64,000 nucleotides of DNA from Christensenella sp. (lineage in GTDB: Bacteria; Bacillota; Clostridia; Christensenellales; CAG-917): assembly GCA_022009775.1 (NCBI GenBank), contig CP091723.1, positions 682,001 through 746,000 on the forward strand. Reading direction: 5' to 3'. The notes below the pieces were generated by a model that saw only the letters and a list, made by a program, of their open reading frames with translations, did no database searches and was not told the DNA's origin. Positions 1 to 10,400 of this stretch are shown in pieces (position 1 is the stretch's first letter; each line of letters opens with the position of its first letter). The position numbers and the translations under genes were made by a program.

Positions 1-94
1 AGGCGAAGTCTACGACGAAAAACACGCAACCGCAAGCGGCGATTATATCGCCGACTCCCGCGATTTGACAGACTGTTTTTTGAGTCTGAACTGA
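1..94 (+). CDS. C-terminal end of an unidentified protein (partial)
   Basis: An open frame entering from the left edge encodes about 30 residues ending in LTDCFLSLN and stops at TGA 92-94. A strong hairpin follows at 131-157, as expected at a gene end. The fragment is too short and lacks motifs, so no family can be given. It is convergent with the next gene. Confidence 0.45.
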   Translation, partial: GEVYDEKHATASGDYIADSRDLTDCFLSLN

Positions 95-130
95 CGACAC
101 GAATAAATTGCAAATTTGCATTTATATCAC

Positions 131-157
131 AAAAGCGACGCTTTATGCGTCGCTTTT
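131..157. terminator. bidirectional intrinsic terminator
   Basis: Perfect inverted repeat: AAAAGCGACGC at 131-141 pairs with GCGTCGCTTTT at 147-157, with a 5-nt loop. It lies between two convergent genes, and each arm ends in four T on its own transcript. Confidence 0.7.
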
Positions 158-181
158 GCAATGATAAACTTTGTTTTTTTG

Positions 182-833
182 TCAATTATTCTTGTATGAC
201 TTCTCGGTTATTTTGTCAGTGACGGTCTTTTTTTGTTTCTTGCCGTCAACGTACTTTTGCACTTCCACTTTAAACTTTTTGGCGACTGCTTTGCGCATTG
301 CTTTCATCACGATTTTCGTGATTTTGAGTGCGAGTTGAACAACCGCAACGAAGAACGTCGCGCCGAACACAATCCATTTGACGAGATTCATTTCTCCGTT
401 TGCAAGACCGGCCATAGACACCGCGGTGAGCGCAAAGGAACATTATGTTTACGCACGCCTTGAATATGCCGAGTGCTTTCTTGTAATTCTTTATGTTTGC
501 CTGCGCTTTTTTCGGGTCTTTGAACGTGAAAACCACAAGGCAAATAAACACGATTACGAACACCGCAAGCATGGGAATAAGCGCGTAGGTATACGCCGAT
601 TCCACCCACTTTTTTGAGATGAACATGCACACCGACACGATTGCGTACAGCGTGGAAATCACCGTCCAAGCAACGTTGAGTTTCTGCACGATCGACAAAC
701 CTTTGTCGTTCTCTTCCTGCACAACCGCCGCCGTCGCTTCATCGATCTGCTGCTGCGAAAATTCGCCTTCGGATACAGGCTTCACTTCTTGGGCGTCCTT
801 TGGGACAAATTTAGTTTTCTTGTCTTTTTTCAT
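182..833 (-). CDS. small integral membrane protein, unknown family (frameshifted)
   Basis: Encodes 216 residues once one extra base is removed from the AAA run at 434-436; upstream of it the frame reads MKKDKKTKFVPKDAQ, downstream it continues NGEMNLVKWIVFGATF. The N-terminal 55 residues are charged and probably cytosolic. About four hydrophobic segments follow (near residues 55-72, 82-105, 125-140, 150-170), then a Lys-rich tail. I recognise no family. The corrected length is an exact multiple of three, which favours a sequencing indel over a pseudogene. It is convergent with the fragment at the window start. Confidence 0.6.
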
Positions 834-964
834 TGATTTTTCCTATGTTTTTATTTTATATCGGCATTATACCACAAACCGCCGCCATACGCAAAAAAAT
901 CGAGTGCCTTTTCTGCACTCGATTTAAACTTTATGTTAGGATCACGCCAAATTTTTACACATTA

Positions 965-1560
965 TTATTTATTTTTCAATTCAATAATAAACTTAATTCC
1001 CCATTCATTATCACTGTCGATAAAAACACTGCAGGTTTGAGAAATTGTTAATATTTTAATTTCTTCATTATTTTCTTCGCTATAACGACAAGAAAACAGT
1101 TCTTCACCGGCAGAATCAAATCCGCTTATCAAATACTCATGTCCCGTATATACTGTTTTTGTCTTCGCATACTTTACAACATTATCGGAATCAACGAAAG
1201 TCATCTTTTTTCCTTTCAATCGTCACATTACTCCCAACTTTTTGTTGCAATTCGCGAATTTTACTTATCAAAACACTATCGCATTGCTTTTCTTTCTTTT
1301 CATTCCAATGATCGATGTAAATGAATGAATCGTTTTTCAACTCGCAAATTTTCCACCATCCCGAAGATAATTCGTTGGTTTCCCGCTCTCCATTAACAGT
1401 GAAAAATACGGTGAAATAATCGTTTGCGAACTGATCGTAAGTGCCGTAAAAGTTTTTTAGATCATACTTTGCGGGGGGTTTTGTCGCACGCAACAAGCGC
1501 AAGTGGAAAAACAAGCAAAAATATCGCCAATATACTTATACTACAAATCTTCTTATTCAT
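965..1560 (-). CDS. lipoprotein, paralogue of the upstream neighbour (two frameshifts)
   Basis: The ATG at 1560-1558 follows a purine-rich RBS (AAGGGGGAA). It opens a signal peptide ending in the lipobox LVAC|DK, so the mature protein is probably lipid-anchored outside the membrane. Two single-base insertions break the frame: one in the G6/T4 tract at 1473-1482, one in the T6 run at 1206-1211. Corrected, it is 197 residues, matching its 196-residue paralogue. Both share the block KNFYG-YDQFANDYY and the core IRELQQ. No domain family is recognised. The product probably sits on the cell surface; its function is unknown. Confidence 0.65.
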
Positions 1561-1574
1561 TATTTTCCCCCTTA

Positions 1575-2165
1575 TCAAATAAAGCTTTTGGCAATGCTAA
1601 TATACCATTCGTCTCCTTGAATATTTATTGTGTTCTTTGCAACAACCGTAATGATTTTTCTTTCGTTCTCGGTATTTTCGTTTTCATAATGTCCGTCAAA
1701 CAAATTGTCGCCGTCCGAATCATACATTGCGGAATAATAATAGTGTCCGTTGAATTTCGTAACGGTTTTTTCCGCTTTCAAAACGGTATTTGAGTCCACA
1801 AAAGTGATTTTCTTCTTTTCTATGACTACTTTGCGACCTATTTGCTGTTGCAACTCTCGGATTTTAGCGATCAAAACAGCATCGCATTCTTGCTCTTTCT
1901 TTTCGCCTGTCGTGTCGATGTAAACAAAAGAATTTTCCTTGAGTTCACATATATTCCACCACCCCGTTGTCAAGTCATTATTATAACGATTTCCATTAAA
2001 GGAAAAGATAACATTATAATAATCGTTTGCAAACTGATCGTACGAGCCGTAAAAGTTTTTCATCTTGTACTTTTCGGGCACTTTGTCGCACGCAACAAGC
2101 GCAAACGAAGACGTAAGCATAACCGCAAGAAGCAGCAATGCCAAAACAATTTTTGTTCTTTTCAT
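1575..2165 (-). CDS. lipoprotein of unknown function (intact paralogue)
   Basis: 196 residues, starting at an ATG with a GGAGGA ribosome site. The signal peptide (MKRTKIVLALLLLAVML) ends in lipobox LVAC at about residue 26. The mature part is rich in aromatic and charged residues, with no known catalytic motif. It is the intact member of a tandem duplication: the downstream copy begins 14 bp after this gene's stop and aligns over the whole length. A shared transcript is likely. Confidence 0.8.
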   Translation of the reverse strand: MKRTKIVLALLLLAVMLTSSFALVACDKVPEKYKMKNFYGSYDQFANDYYNVIFSFNGNRYNNDLTTGWWNICELKENSFVYIDTTGEKKEQECDAVLIAKIRELQQQIGRKVVIEKKKITFVDSNTVLKAEKTVTKFNGHYYYSAMYDSDGDNLFDGHYENENTENERKIITVVAKNTINIQGDEWYISIAKSFI

Positions 2166-2242
2166 TTGGTGTCCTCCACAAATTTTTATCTATATAAAAC
2201 AAGCCCTGCCCCCAAATAAAAAACCGGACTTGTGGTCTCACG

Positions 2243-2266
2243 TGCGACGCGCATATGCGCGTCGCA
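2243..2266. repeat. perfect 24-bp palindrome
   Basis: TGCGACGCGCAT is followed directly by its own reverse complement with no spacer. It lies in the 172-bp gap between the esterase and the lipoprotein pair, both on the minus strand. It could be a hairpin 3' of the esterase or a protein site. No T-run follows it on the minus strand, so a standard intrinsic terminator is not clear. Confidence 0.6.
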
Positions 2267-2337
2267 TGTATATTGTTCATGATAAAGATACTATGTACAC
2301 GATAAAAATGCAATGGTATTGCAATTCGTTTTTCAAA

Positions 2338-3252
2338 TCAGACTTCTTTCTTCACCACTCTGGCAAGGAAGTCGTCGCAAAGGCGGATGTTTCCCTTTGC
2401 CGCGCCCTTGTTCCAATTGAGCGGATAGCAGTGATTGTCCAAGAATTTCGTGCTGTGGTGAGATTCAACGTGCACACCCAAATCGTTCAGTTTCGCAATG
2501 AGTTTCTGCCCTTGACCTTTGCAGAACATATCTTTCTCTGCATAAGTGATGAAACTGATCGGGAATGTTGCGTCCACAAAATCGAACGGTGCCATTGCGT
2601 CTCTGTATTCGTAGGTGTCAAGTCCTTTGACGTGCACACCGCTGAAATCGTAAAGCACTTTGTCGGTGAGATTGAAAGGCATCTTTTGTCCGAGTGCTTC
2701 GCCGACGTCGTATATGCCGCAGTCGAGCATTGCGGTGCGGAATCGAAGATTCGTTTCAACGCCGAATCTTTGTTGCAAAGCCTTGTTGGTGCTCACGCAA
2801 GCGAGCATTGCGGAATAGTATCCGCCCGCGCTGTCGCCCGACACGCACATATTGTCAAGGTCGAGATTGTATTTTTCTGCGTTTGCGCCCACCCAGTTGA
2901 GTGCGTTGACAAGATGTTGAAGTCCTTTCGGGAAAAGGTCTTTCGGGCCGAGACCGTAGTTGACGTTGACGACGAAAAAGCCTTTGTTTGCCGCCCAACG
3001 CGCAAGCCCCCTGCGGTAGTGCTTGTCACCGGCAACAAATCCGCCGCCGTGAATGTAGAAGAACACGGGATATTTCTCGTCTCCGTCCTTTTTGACGTAG
3101 TAAGTGTCAAGTTTTTCCGCATCGTCCTTGCCGTATGCGATATCGGTTTCGATTTCAAACTTCACGTCTTTGAAACGGAGCATTTTCTTGTTGTTTTGCG
3201 CGCCGTCGAAGAGTTTGTCGATGGCAACGAACAAAAATTGTGCAAAAGTCAT
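2338..3252 (-). CDS. alpha/beta-hydrolase esterase, HSL/acetyl-esterase type
   Basis: 304 residues. The oxyanion-hole motif HGGGF (near residue 70) and the nucleophile elbow GDSAGG (near residue 137) are diagnostic of the hormone-sensitive-lipase group of carboxylesterases. A likely acid is the Asp in YAEKD (near 250), and the catalytic His is probably in DNHCYPLNW near the C-terminus. No signal peptide, so cytosolic. Substrate unknown; small acyl or acetyl esters are typical of the family. A 21-bp operator-like palindrome overlaps its -10 box, so it is probably regulated alone. Confidence 0.88.
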   Translation of the reverse strand: MTFAQFLFVAIDKLFDGAQNNKKMLRFKDVKFEIETDIAYGKDDAEKLDTYYVKKDGDEKYPVFFYIHGGGFVAGDKHYRRGLARWAANKGFFVVNVNYGLGPKDLFPKGLQHLVNALNWVGANAEKYNLDLDNMCVSGDSAGGYYSAMLACVSTNKALQQRFGVETNLRFRTAMLDCGIYDVGEALGQKMPFNLTDKVLYDFSGVHVKGLDTYEYRDAMAPFDFVDATFPISFITYAEKDMFCKGQGQKLIAKLNDLGVHVESHHSTKFLDNHCYPLNWNKGAAKGNIRLCDDFLARVVKKEV

Positions 3253-3275
3253 AACAATACAACCCCTTTAATATG

Positions 3276-3315
3276 GTGATATATACAATATATCACATAA
3301 GCTACATTTGTGCAA
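3276..3315 (-). promoter_or_regulatory. esterase promoter with overlapping operator palindrome
   Basis: On the minus strand: -35 TTGCAC (3315-3310), a 17-nt spacer, -10 TATATT (3292-3287). A perfect inverted repeat GTGATATAT-ACA-ATATATCAC (3276-3296) covers the -10, the geometry of a repressor operator. The binding protein is not identified. Confidence 0.6.
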
Positions 3316-3345
3316 TAACCAATCTCACTTTTTCATTCGGAACGA

Positions 3346-3392
3346 ACTTATAAACGGACTGTGCGACTTCGAAGACGGAACACGAGTCGCAA
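3346..3392 (+). repeat. 47-bp dispersed repeat segment (copy 1)
   Basis: Matches the reverse complement of 22258-22304 at 45 of 47 positions by hand alignment. In the second locus this block is contiguous with the 88-bp core repeat. Here it stands about 235 bp upstream of the core, separated by an AT-rich tract (3398-3428) and a diverged second version of the same block (about 3467-3510). Confidence 0.7.
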
Positions 3393-3400
3393 TTGAAATT

Positions 3401-3420
3401 AATAATTAATAATGAATAAT
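3401..3420. repeat. AT-rich 20-mer shared with 21916-21935
   Basis: AATAATTAATAATGAATAAT occurs identically here and at 21916-21935 on the same strand, in both cases inside a region holding the 88-bp core repeat. Confidence 0.6.
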
Positions 3421-3627
3421 GAATAATTGCGGAAGGCGTAGCCTTATCCGAAAACCTGTTCAGAGCGTGCTTATAAACGGAATGTGTATATTCGAAGTGA
3501 GCGTTCGCAAGGCGAACGCCGAGATAAGCGCCGAGCTTACGTCACACACAAGCCAAAACTGCACTTTCTCTTATAACACATACACAAGTTCGCTTGTTTT
3601 TGACGTGCGGGATCCCTTTGTGTGTGC

Positions 3628-3715
3628 AGTACGAGCGACTGCGCCATGTTGTTGCGTAGCCGGCGCACAAAGCGTGGTGGCATAATGAGTGCACGATACT
3701 TATCTATGCGAGTGC
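3628..3715 (+). repeat. 88-bp core of a dispersed repeat family (copy 1)
   Basis: Matches the reverse complement of 22134-22221 at 84 of 88 positions by hand alignment. It lies in the 839-bp gap 3253-4091, which holds no credible gene. A shorter shared tract (TTAGGGTTTCAAA, near 3828-3842) marks a possible far end; its partner in copy 2 is near 21948-21960. Short open frames through this core look incidental. Confidence 0.75.
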
Positions 3716-3968
3716 CGCCTGTCTTCCCCGCGAGCGACGGATAATTTTGTAGAGAAAGCACTCAATACGAGTGGTGGAAGAAATACCGGCACGGACCGGA
3801 AAGATGGGGCATTTCTATTTAGGGTTTCAAACGCAAAACTTTTGTAGAGATGTAAACAAAACAAAACTTATCAGGCGCAATTGTTTGTCGTTTCGTTTCC
3901 ACGAGATTCTTCGCTTGCGCTCTGAATGACAAGGATAATTTGTATCTCAACGATTATTTCATAGTTGT

Positions 3969-4093
3969 AAAAGTGCGCTAAATAGATGAATGACGCGAAA
4001 GCACCCCGAAAATGACAACCCTAATGTACATGTCGTACATGAGTTGGCAGACTCGGGGTGCTGACAAAGTCAGTCGCTATTTAGCGCGCTTTT
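3969..4093. repeat. nested-hairpin interspersed repeat, copy 1
   Basis: Outer arms 3969-3985 and 4077-4093 pair at 16 of 17 positions. Middle arms AGCACCCCGA (4000-4009) and TCGGGGTGCT (4053-4062) pair perfectly. The inner hairpin is CAAC-CCTA-ATGTAC, loop ATGTC, GTACAT-GA-GTTG. The right outer arm overlaps the stop codon of the minus-strand acyltransferase gene. Confidence 0.85.
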
Positions 4094-5377
4094 AGATTGT
4101 GTTGAAAGCGTGAAGATTATCTATAACCAAATCAAAAAACCTGTTGGCTATATCAACGTCTTTGGCATTGCCGCGAATGGCGGTTGAAAGCGTGACTCGG
4201 TTCATGAGCGTGGTGGCGGACATAAGGAAGAACGGTTTGTACTTCACTGCGCCGGAGATGAAGCCGTCTTTGAGAGTGAGCGCGTCAAAAGTGAGTTTGT
4301 CGGCAGGCAGCACGCCCATGTTGCTGACGGCAATGAGCGGATTGTCATAGCCCGCTTTGATTGCAAACTCGGCGATGTCGTGCGGGAAAATCGTATACGC
4401 GAGTTTGAGGAGCGGAAGCGAATAAAGCCCCATAAACTTGTCGCGCTTGTATCCTTTGGTGGAACGGATGACGTTGACGACGGTGTCTCTGATATTGTCG
4501 CCTTTTTTCGAGCGTGCGCACAGCCATCCACGCGGTATGGTTGGTCATTCCACCGAGAAGTCCGCCCTTTTCGATGTGTTTTCTAAGGTCTATCGCGCAG
4601 GATACGGTGAGAGAATCGTCGTCTTTGAGTCCGCATATCTCGTACAGAGAACGGAACACCGTTGCCATGATTGCGTCGTTTACGGTGATGCCGAGTTTTT
4701 TGGACACTTCGTGCATGCGTTTGAAGTCCGCTTCGCCTATGGTGCGGCGCACAATTGTATTTTTGTCTTCGAGGACGCTTTCGCTCCAGGGGAAATACAC
4801 CTTGTCGGGTGTTTTGGATATGTTTTTGTAAAGTCCCCTTGCGTGTTTAAGGTCGTCGCCTTCGAGCATGGAATACACTTGGTCGTAACTTCTCGAACCG
4901 CTCTTGATATGCACTTTGCCGTATTCGCCGCGTTTGAGATCTCCGTAGTTTTCCACGAGCGTTGCAAGAAAATATTTCAAGTCGCCGCCGTCCATGCACA
5001 TATGGTTGACGCGAAGACAGAATATCGTGTGCTTTTCGTCTTTGAAAATCGCAACGTTCATCTGCACATTGTTCGTGTACGGAATAACTCCGAGAAGCCA
5101 TTCGTCAGACTCCTTGTCCGCGTCTTCGACTTCGTGATAGGACAAGACGTCGTCAATGGTGTATTCTTCTTCTTTCCAATACGGCTCAACAACCGTCGTA
5201 ACGAAACTCGAATGTAGCACGGGGGCTTTTTTCAATCATAAACAGCAACGCGTTTTTAAGCACGGGAATGTCGAGTTCACCGTCGTAAACGAATTTTGCG
5301 TGCACCATTCTGTCGTAATAATTGCGGAACAAAAACTGCATTCTGTCCCACATTTCAGCCTTTATAGTATTTGCCAT
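4092..5377 (-). CDS. condensation-domain-like acyltransferase (two frameshifts)
   Basis: The ATG at 5377 follows CAGGAGTG and starts MANTIKAEMWDRM. Two one-base insertions interrupt it: in the homopolymers at 5221-5232 (G5/T6) and in T6 at 4503-4508. Corrected length 427 residues. The motif NHMCMDGG (near residue 125) resembles the HHxxxDG active-site motif of condensation, PapA and alcohol O-acetyltransferase proteins, with the second His and Asp-Gly kept. The late region (SNMGVLP) also fits the C-terminal half of that fold. Probably a cytosolic acyl-CoA-dependent O- or N-acyltransferase with unknown acceptor; no NRPS partner is nearby. Confidence 0.68.
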
Positions 5378-5429
5378 AATCACTCCTGAAAACAACCGAT
5401 TTGACGTTTTATATGGTCAAAACAAGATG

Positions 5430-6276
5430 TTAATCATCCCATTCCGTCCAATATTTTTGATTTTCAACTTCGTTCTTTTCTTCGATTTCTTTGCTTTCTT
5501 TCTTGTTTTTCGCACGAAGTTTCTTCGTTACGAAAACAGCGATTTCAACGATTGCCGCCGCAACGCCCATAAGGCACAATAGCCAACCGGGATGCCAGAA
5601 ATGCGGAACGTTGAGCCCCGAGAAGAATGTAAAGCATAACGCCGAAAAGTTCGATGAAAATCGGCAATTCGAACCATCTCGCTTTGCTCTTCGTGGAAAA
5701 CGCTATTGCCGTGTCTACGCCGACAAGCACCGCCACCATTGCAAGAAAACTCATCCATGCGCCTTGCAGGTGGAACACGAGTTGCAAAAGCAGGAACACG
5801 AACACCGTGAGCAAAACTTCGCATATCGCAACGCATATTCTCGTCACTGCGAATTTGTGTTTTTGACCGAATCTGACCGCCGTGTACACGAGCATTACGG
5901 AAAGTCCCGCAAACACGCCGCCGACCATTATAAGCCAAGTCGGATGCCAAGTGACGAGTGCTCCGACGATGACGTACGCCACCGCAAGCAACGCAACGAT
6001 GGATACGGCAATTACCGCCGCCATACTGATTTTGCGTTTCACGACGCCGCTCTTTATCTGTCTTTCTTCAAATCGTTCGAGCGTTTTGTCGATGTCTCCG
6101 AGTTCGGATATCGCCATATTGTAGATAAGCTCGTCGTCGCTTACGCCCTTTATACGCAATTCCTGCTCTCTGTCGAGAAGGTCTCTCAAAAGCGCTTTGC
6201 GATATTCCATAGCCGCTTGAGTCGGGGCTATTTTGCGGAAATGTTCTTCAAGATATTTTTTGAATCTTTCTTTCAT
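5430..6276 (-). CDS. permease-prefix-domain membrane protein (frameshifted)
   Basis: 281 residues after removing one base from the C4 run at 5616-5619; otherwise the frame ends early at 5545. Residues 1-65 (MKERFKKYLEEHF...) match the permease prefix domain 1 / DUF1700-like helical domain, which ends in an AISELGDID-type motif. About six membrane helices follow. WHPTWL (near residue 109) and WHPGWL (near 225) recur, suggesting an internal duplication. A charged Lys/Glu tail ends at 5430. Such proteins often pair with PadR regulators, but none is visible here. Role unknown. Confidence 0.7.
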
Positions 6277-6375
6277 AGTTTCGTCCTTTTTTGTTTGGCC
6301 GTGCCTTTCTTACGTTGAATATACGCAGGACTTTTGCATCGGTTACGCAATTTGCACAAAAATATTTTTTTCACA

Positions 6376-6384
6376 CATAGGATA
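6376..6384 (+). promoter_or_regulatory. possible sporulation-type -10 element
   Basis: CATAGGATA fits the sigma-K -10 pattern CATAnnnTA, 154 nt upstream of the collagen-like gene; an AC dinucleotide 18 nt upstream could serve as the -35. The fit is loose. It is offered only because collagen-like exosporium genes are often late-sporulation genes. Confidence 0.25.
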
Positions 6385-6537
6385 TACCAAAACGCCGATT
6401 AAATCAACGGGCACGCATGCACGCGTACAAATTAAGTCGGTTTTAATTCTCAACGGTGTGATTTTCCACCGAGCACTGCAAAATAGCGATTTGATTTTGA
6501 CAATCTTCCCGTACATAATTCAAAGGGGGAATTTTTT

Positions 6538-7242
6538 ATGTTTTTCAACTGGTTCAACAATCCGTGCTGCAACTCTCGTCCCACGCCAACGCCGTGTGGC
6601 CGTCCGTCAATCGAATATATCCGCGGCCCTATGGGGCCGGTCGGAGCGACAGGTCCTATGGGACCTATGGGTCCGCAAGGAGCACAAGGTCCGCAAGGTA
6701 TTCAAGGACCGGCAGGTCCTGCCGGGGCGACAGGTGCGACCGGACCGCAAGGTCCGACGGGAGCAACGGGACCGCAAGGTCCAACCGGAGCAACCGGGGC
6801 AACAGGTGCGACCGGACCACAAGGTCCGCAAGGCGAAGCGGGCACTTCCGCACTTGTCGACGCACTCTATGCAAGCGGCGGCACTCAATCGGTAGCGACA
6901 GGGGCGATAATCCCGATAACTTCGACGGCAACCACACCCACCACCACGATGACGGTTGCAAACAACGCAGTAACCCTTCCCGTCGGCACTTATATCGTCA
7001 CCTACGGCGCAACGGGAACTGCCGACACCGCAACCGCAACTATGTCCGTGCAACTCTATGCAAACGGCGCCGCGATTGCAACGGAAATCCTAAACGACGA
7101 AGCAAGTCCCACGGAATCCGCAAACGTGAGCAAAACCATCGTCTACAACGCTACTGCCGAAACGACCTTGTCCATTCACAATGCGTCAACCGCCACGATA
7201 AACTTCACCGGCGCAAATATCACCGTGCAAAGGTTGGCGTAA
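6538..7242 (+). CDS. collagen-like triple-helix surface protein
   Basis: 234 residues. Residues 1-29 form a Cys/Pro-containing leader without a classical signal peptide. Residues 30-101 are 24 uninterrupted Gly-X-Y triplets rich in GPQ and GAT. Residues 105-234 form a Thr/Ala-rich, beta-rich C-terminal domain like the globular heads of BclA-type exosporium proteins (known for the family; head identity inferred). A strong RBS (AAAGGGGGAA) precedes the start. Probably a spore-surface or cell-surface filament. The repeat length is the part most prone to strain variation. Confidence 0.85.
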   Translation: MFFNWFNNPCCNSRPTPTPCGRPSIEYIRGPMGPVGATGPMGPMGPQGAQGPQGIQGPAGPAGATGATGPQGPTGATGPQGPTGATGATGATGPQGPQGEAGTSALVDALYASGGTQSVATGAIIPITSTATTPTTTMTVANNAVTLPVGTYIVTYGATGTADTATATMSVQLYANGAAIATEILNDEASPTESANVSKTIVYNATAETTLSIHNASTATINFTGANITVQRLA

Positions 7243-7349
7243 AAGGACGTCGAATCAAAGCGCAAAAGACGGCGCACGGTGCGCACGACGGTGAGAATCG
7301 TGCGCATAGGCGTGAACGCACAAATATTCAAATCGGCGTTTTATACACG

Positions 7350-7378
7350 CAAAAAGCACGCGTAAAGCGTGCTTTTTG
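7350..7378. terminator. bidirectional terminator
   Basis: A perfect 12-bp stem CAAAAAGCACGC / GCGTGCTTTTTG with loop GTAAA lies between the convergent collagen-like gene and mfd. Confidence 0.85.
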
Positions 7379-7401
7379 TGATATAAGTTTCTCGTTTGGT
7401 T

Positions 7402-10400
7402 TTATTCTATGTTCGCAAAAAAGTCGATGAGTCTTGCCAACTTTTGCTCCGCCGTGAGTTTGTTTACTTCAAAAATCATTGACGGCGGAATGGTGGTCGT
7501 AAGCACCACGCTACCGCTGTTTTTCGCAACCGCATTCATAAGGCTTTCGTTCTTGAAAACGTCTGCGTCATAGAAATTCGCGCCCGCGCCGTTGCGATTG
7601 ATGATGATTTTGGAAACGCCGTAATTGCTTGCAAGGTTTTTGAGAAGCGCAACGTTGATAAGGTTTTCGAGCGGCAAATCCACAGGACCGTAAACTTGTT
7701 CGAGTTCTTTGACGAGCGAATCTCTCGCGCTCACGCTTGCGACCTTGGATATTTGCTTGTACACGCGCAACTTGTCTCTGCCGCTTATGTACGAGTCGTT
7801 GATAAACGCCGCCGCATCCACTTTCATTTCCACGTCTTTTATCTCTTGCTTCTTAACGCCCGTCTTGACTTCCTGCACTGCTTCGTCGAGAAGTTCCAGA
7901 TACATCTCGTAGCCGACTTTTTCGATATGTCCGCTCTGCTCCGCTCCGAGAAGATTGCCTGCTCCGCGAATGGACAAGTCTGCGAGAGCGACTTTGAATC
8001 CGCTGCCGATGTCGGTGTTTTCAAGCAAGGTGTTGAGCCTTTTTTGCGCCGTATCGGTGAGCGCGCCGTTTTCTGGAACGGTAAAATATGCGTGAGCGAG
8101 TGCGCCGCGACGGCCGACTCTTCCGCGCAACTGATAAAGTTGCGAAAGCCCGAATCTGCCGCTGTCGATGACGATAAGAGTGTTGGCGTCGGGCAAGTCT
8201 ATGCCGTTTTCAATAATCGTGGTTGCGACGAGCACGTCGAATTCTTTGTCGTAGAACGCGCTCATTCTCTCTTCCAGTTGCCCGGGGAGCATCTGCCCGT
8301 GTGCGGTGATTATACGCGCGTCCGGACAAAGAGAGCGTAGTTTGCTTGCATACGGGTCGAGTGCTTCGACGTTGTTGAGAAGTATGAGCGTTTGTCCGCC
8401 GCGAGCGAGTTCTCTCGTGATTGCGTCAACGCAAAGTGCGTCGGAGTATCCCACGACGTACGTTTGCACCGGCAATCTGCCGCGCGGCGCGGTTTCGAGC
8501 ATAGATATGTCTCTTACGCCCGTGAGCGACATATTGAGCGTGCGCGGAATGGGTGTTGCAGAGAGCGTAAGCACATTGACGAGAGGATATTTTTCTTTGA
8601 GTTTTTCCTTGTGGTCAACGCCGAAACGTTGCTCTTCGTCAAGCACAAGCAAGCCCAAATCGTGAAACTCGACCGTTTTTGCAAGCACTTTGTGCGTTGC
8701 AATCACCATATGCACCGTGCCTTTTTTGAGACCGTCGAGCAAATCCTGCGTTTCTTTCGTTGATTGCAGTCTTGTGAGCAGTCCGCATTTTATGCCGAAC
8801 GGTTCGAGTCTTTTTATAAGGTTTTCGTAATGCTGGCGGGCAAGGATAGTGGTCGGTGCAAGCAAAACCGCTTGTTTTGAATCGAGCACCGTCTTGAACA
8901 TTGCTCTGAAAGCAACTTCCGTCTTGCCGAATCCGACGTCCCCGACGAGAAGTCTGTCCATAATGCGTCCCGTCTCCATGTCCTGCTTGATGTCGGCTAT
9001 GGCTTTGAGTTGGTCGGGCGTTTCTTCGTATTCGAAATTGTCTTCGAACTCTTTTTGCCACACGGTGTCGGGACTATACTTGAAACCGCGTTGTTTTTCG
9101 CGCTTGGCATAGAGTTCGACGAGATTTACGGCAAGTTTGCGCACGGATTTGCGCACTTTTTCCTTTTCTCTTTCAAATTCTTTTCCGCCGAGTTTGTTCA
9201 ACGCGGGGCTTTCTTCACCGATGAACTTCTGAAGATTGTTCATCTGGTCGGTGGCAACGTAAAGCGTGTCGCCGTCTTTGTATTTGAGAACTATATATTC
9301 TTTTTCAAAATCGCCCGTTTTGAGAATCGTCGTACCTTCGCAAAGTCCGACGCCGTGAATTCTGTGCACGACGTAATCGCCTGCAACGGGTGCGAGCGCT
9401 TGCTCTTTGGAGTGCGAAAGTCCGTCTTCGGAGCGGTGTTTGCCGATACATTCGGACACACCGACGAGACACACCTTTTGCGCGGGATATATAAAGCCCG
9501 TTTCGACGGCCATCGGTGTTGCGAGTATCGTGCCGTCGTCGTTGCCGTCTTCGCTGTACGTCGCATATACGTCGTTTTCACGCAAACTCTCGATGACGCT
9601 CTTTGCTCTCTCTTTGCTGCCGCACGCAAGAAGCGTTTTCGTGCCGTTGAGCACGAAAGTGCGCAAATCCTGCACAATAGTCTGCGGGTCTAGATAATAC
9701 TTCGTGACGGGTTTCGTCTTCGGCTCGATTATATACTTCGGCTCGAAAAGCTGATTGTTTAGCGACAACGCGCAAAAACTCAATTTCCTAACGAACATAA
9801 GACGTCTTCTGATTTCCGAAAGCGTGATATACACGTCTTTGTGACACGCAAGGATTTCGCCGCCTTCGAGAAGGTTCTTTATTCTTCCGTCAAATTCTTT
9901 GATAAGGATTTGCAATTTGTCGCACACGACTTTCGGCTCGTCGAAAACTATCACGTCCGTTTTGTCGAGATAATCGAATATCGGTGCGGTCGCGCCTTGC
10001 ATAAACGGCAACGCCCACACGAGCGACGGGTCGCACGCGCCGACCGAAAGCCTTTCCTTTGCTTCGGCGGCGTATTTTACGTCACGATAAAAATCAAGTT
10101 TTTTCCCTTGCGTCGTCATAGTCTTTTTCGGACAATATAACGTCGCTTGCAGGCGCAAATCGCACGCTTTCAACGTCGTTTGAAGAAAGCATGGTTTCAA
10201 CGTCGATGACTTTTATGTCTTCTACGAGCTCGTCAAAGAAATTTATTCTGTACGCCGTGCCGTTTGTCGAGTATACGTCAACTATGTCACCGCGCACCGC
10301 AAAATCGCCTGCGTCGGCAATCATCGTCTGTCGTTTGTATCCTGCAATGGCAAGCCTGTCGGCAAGTGCCTGCGGAGAAATAAGGTCTTCCTTTGCCACG

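Noticed and set aside
2065..3279. 404-codon plus-strand frame opposite the esterase
   Set aside because: Antisense shadow of the alpha/beta hydrolase, Phe/Val/His-rich with no motifs, whereas the minus strand has HGGGF and GDSAGG.
3537..3761. Short shared peptide-coding frames in the 88-bp core repeats
   Set aside because: The frames differ in start and end at the two loci, lack RBSs and are conserved only where the DNA repeat is conserved.
6564..7430. Alternative frames in the collagen-like gene (Arg/Ser-rich)
   Set aside because: Created by the GGN repeats read out of frame; the frame with Gly-X-Y triplets has the RBS.
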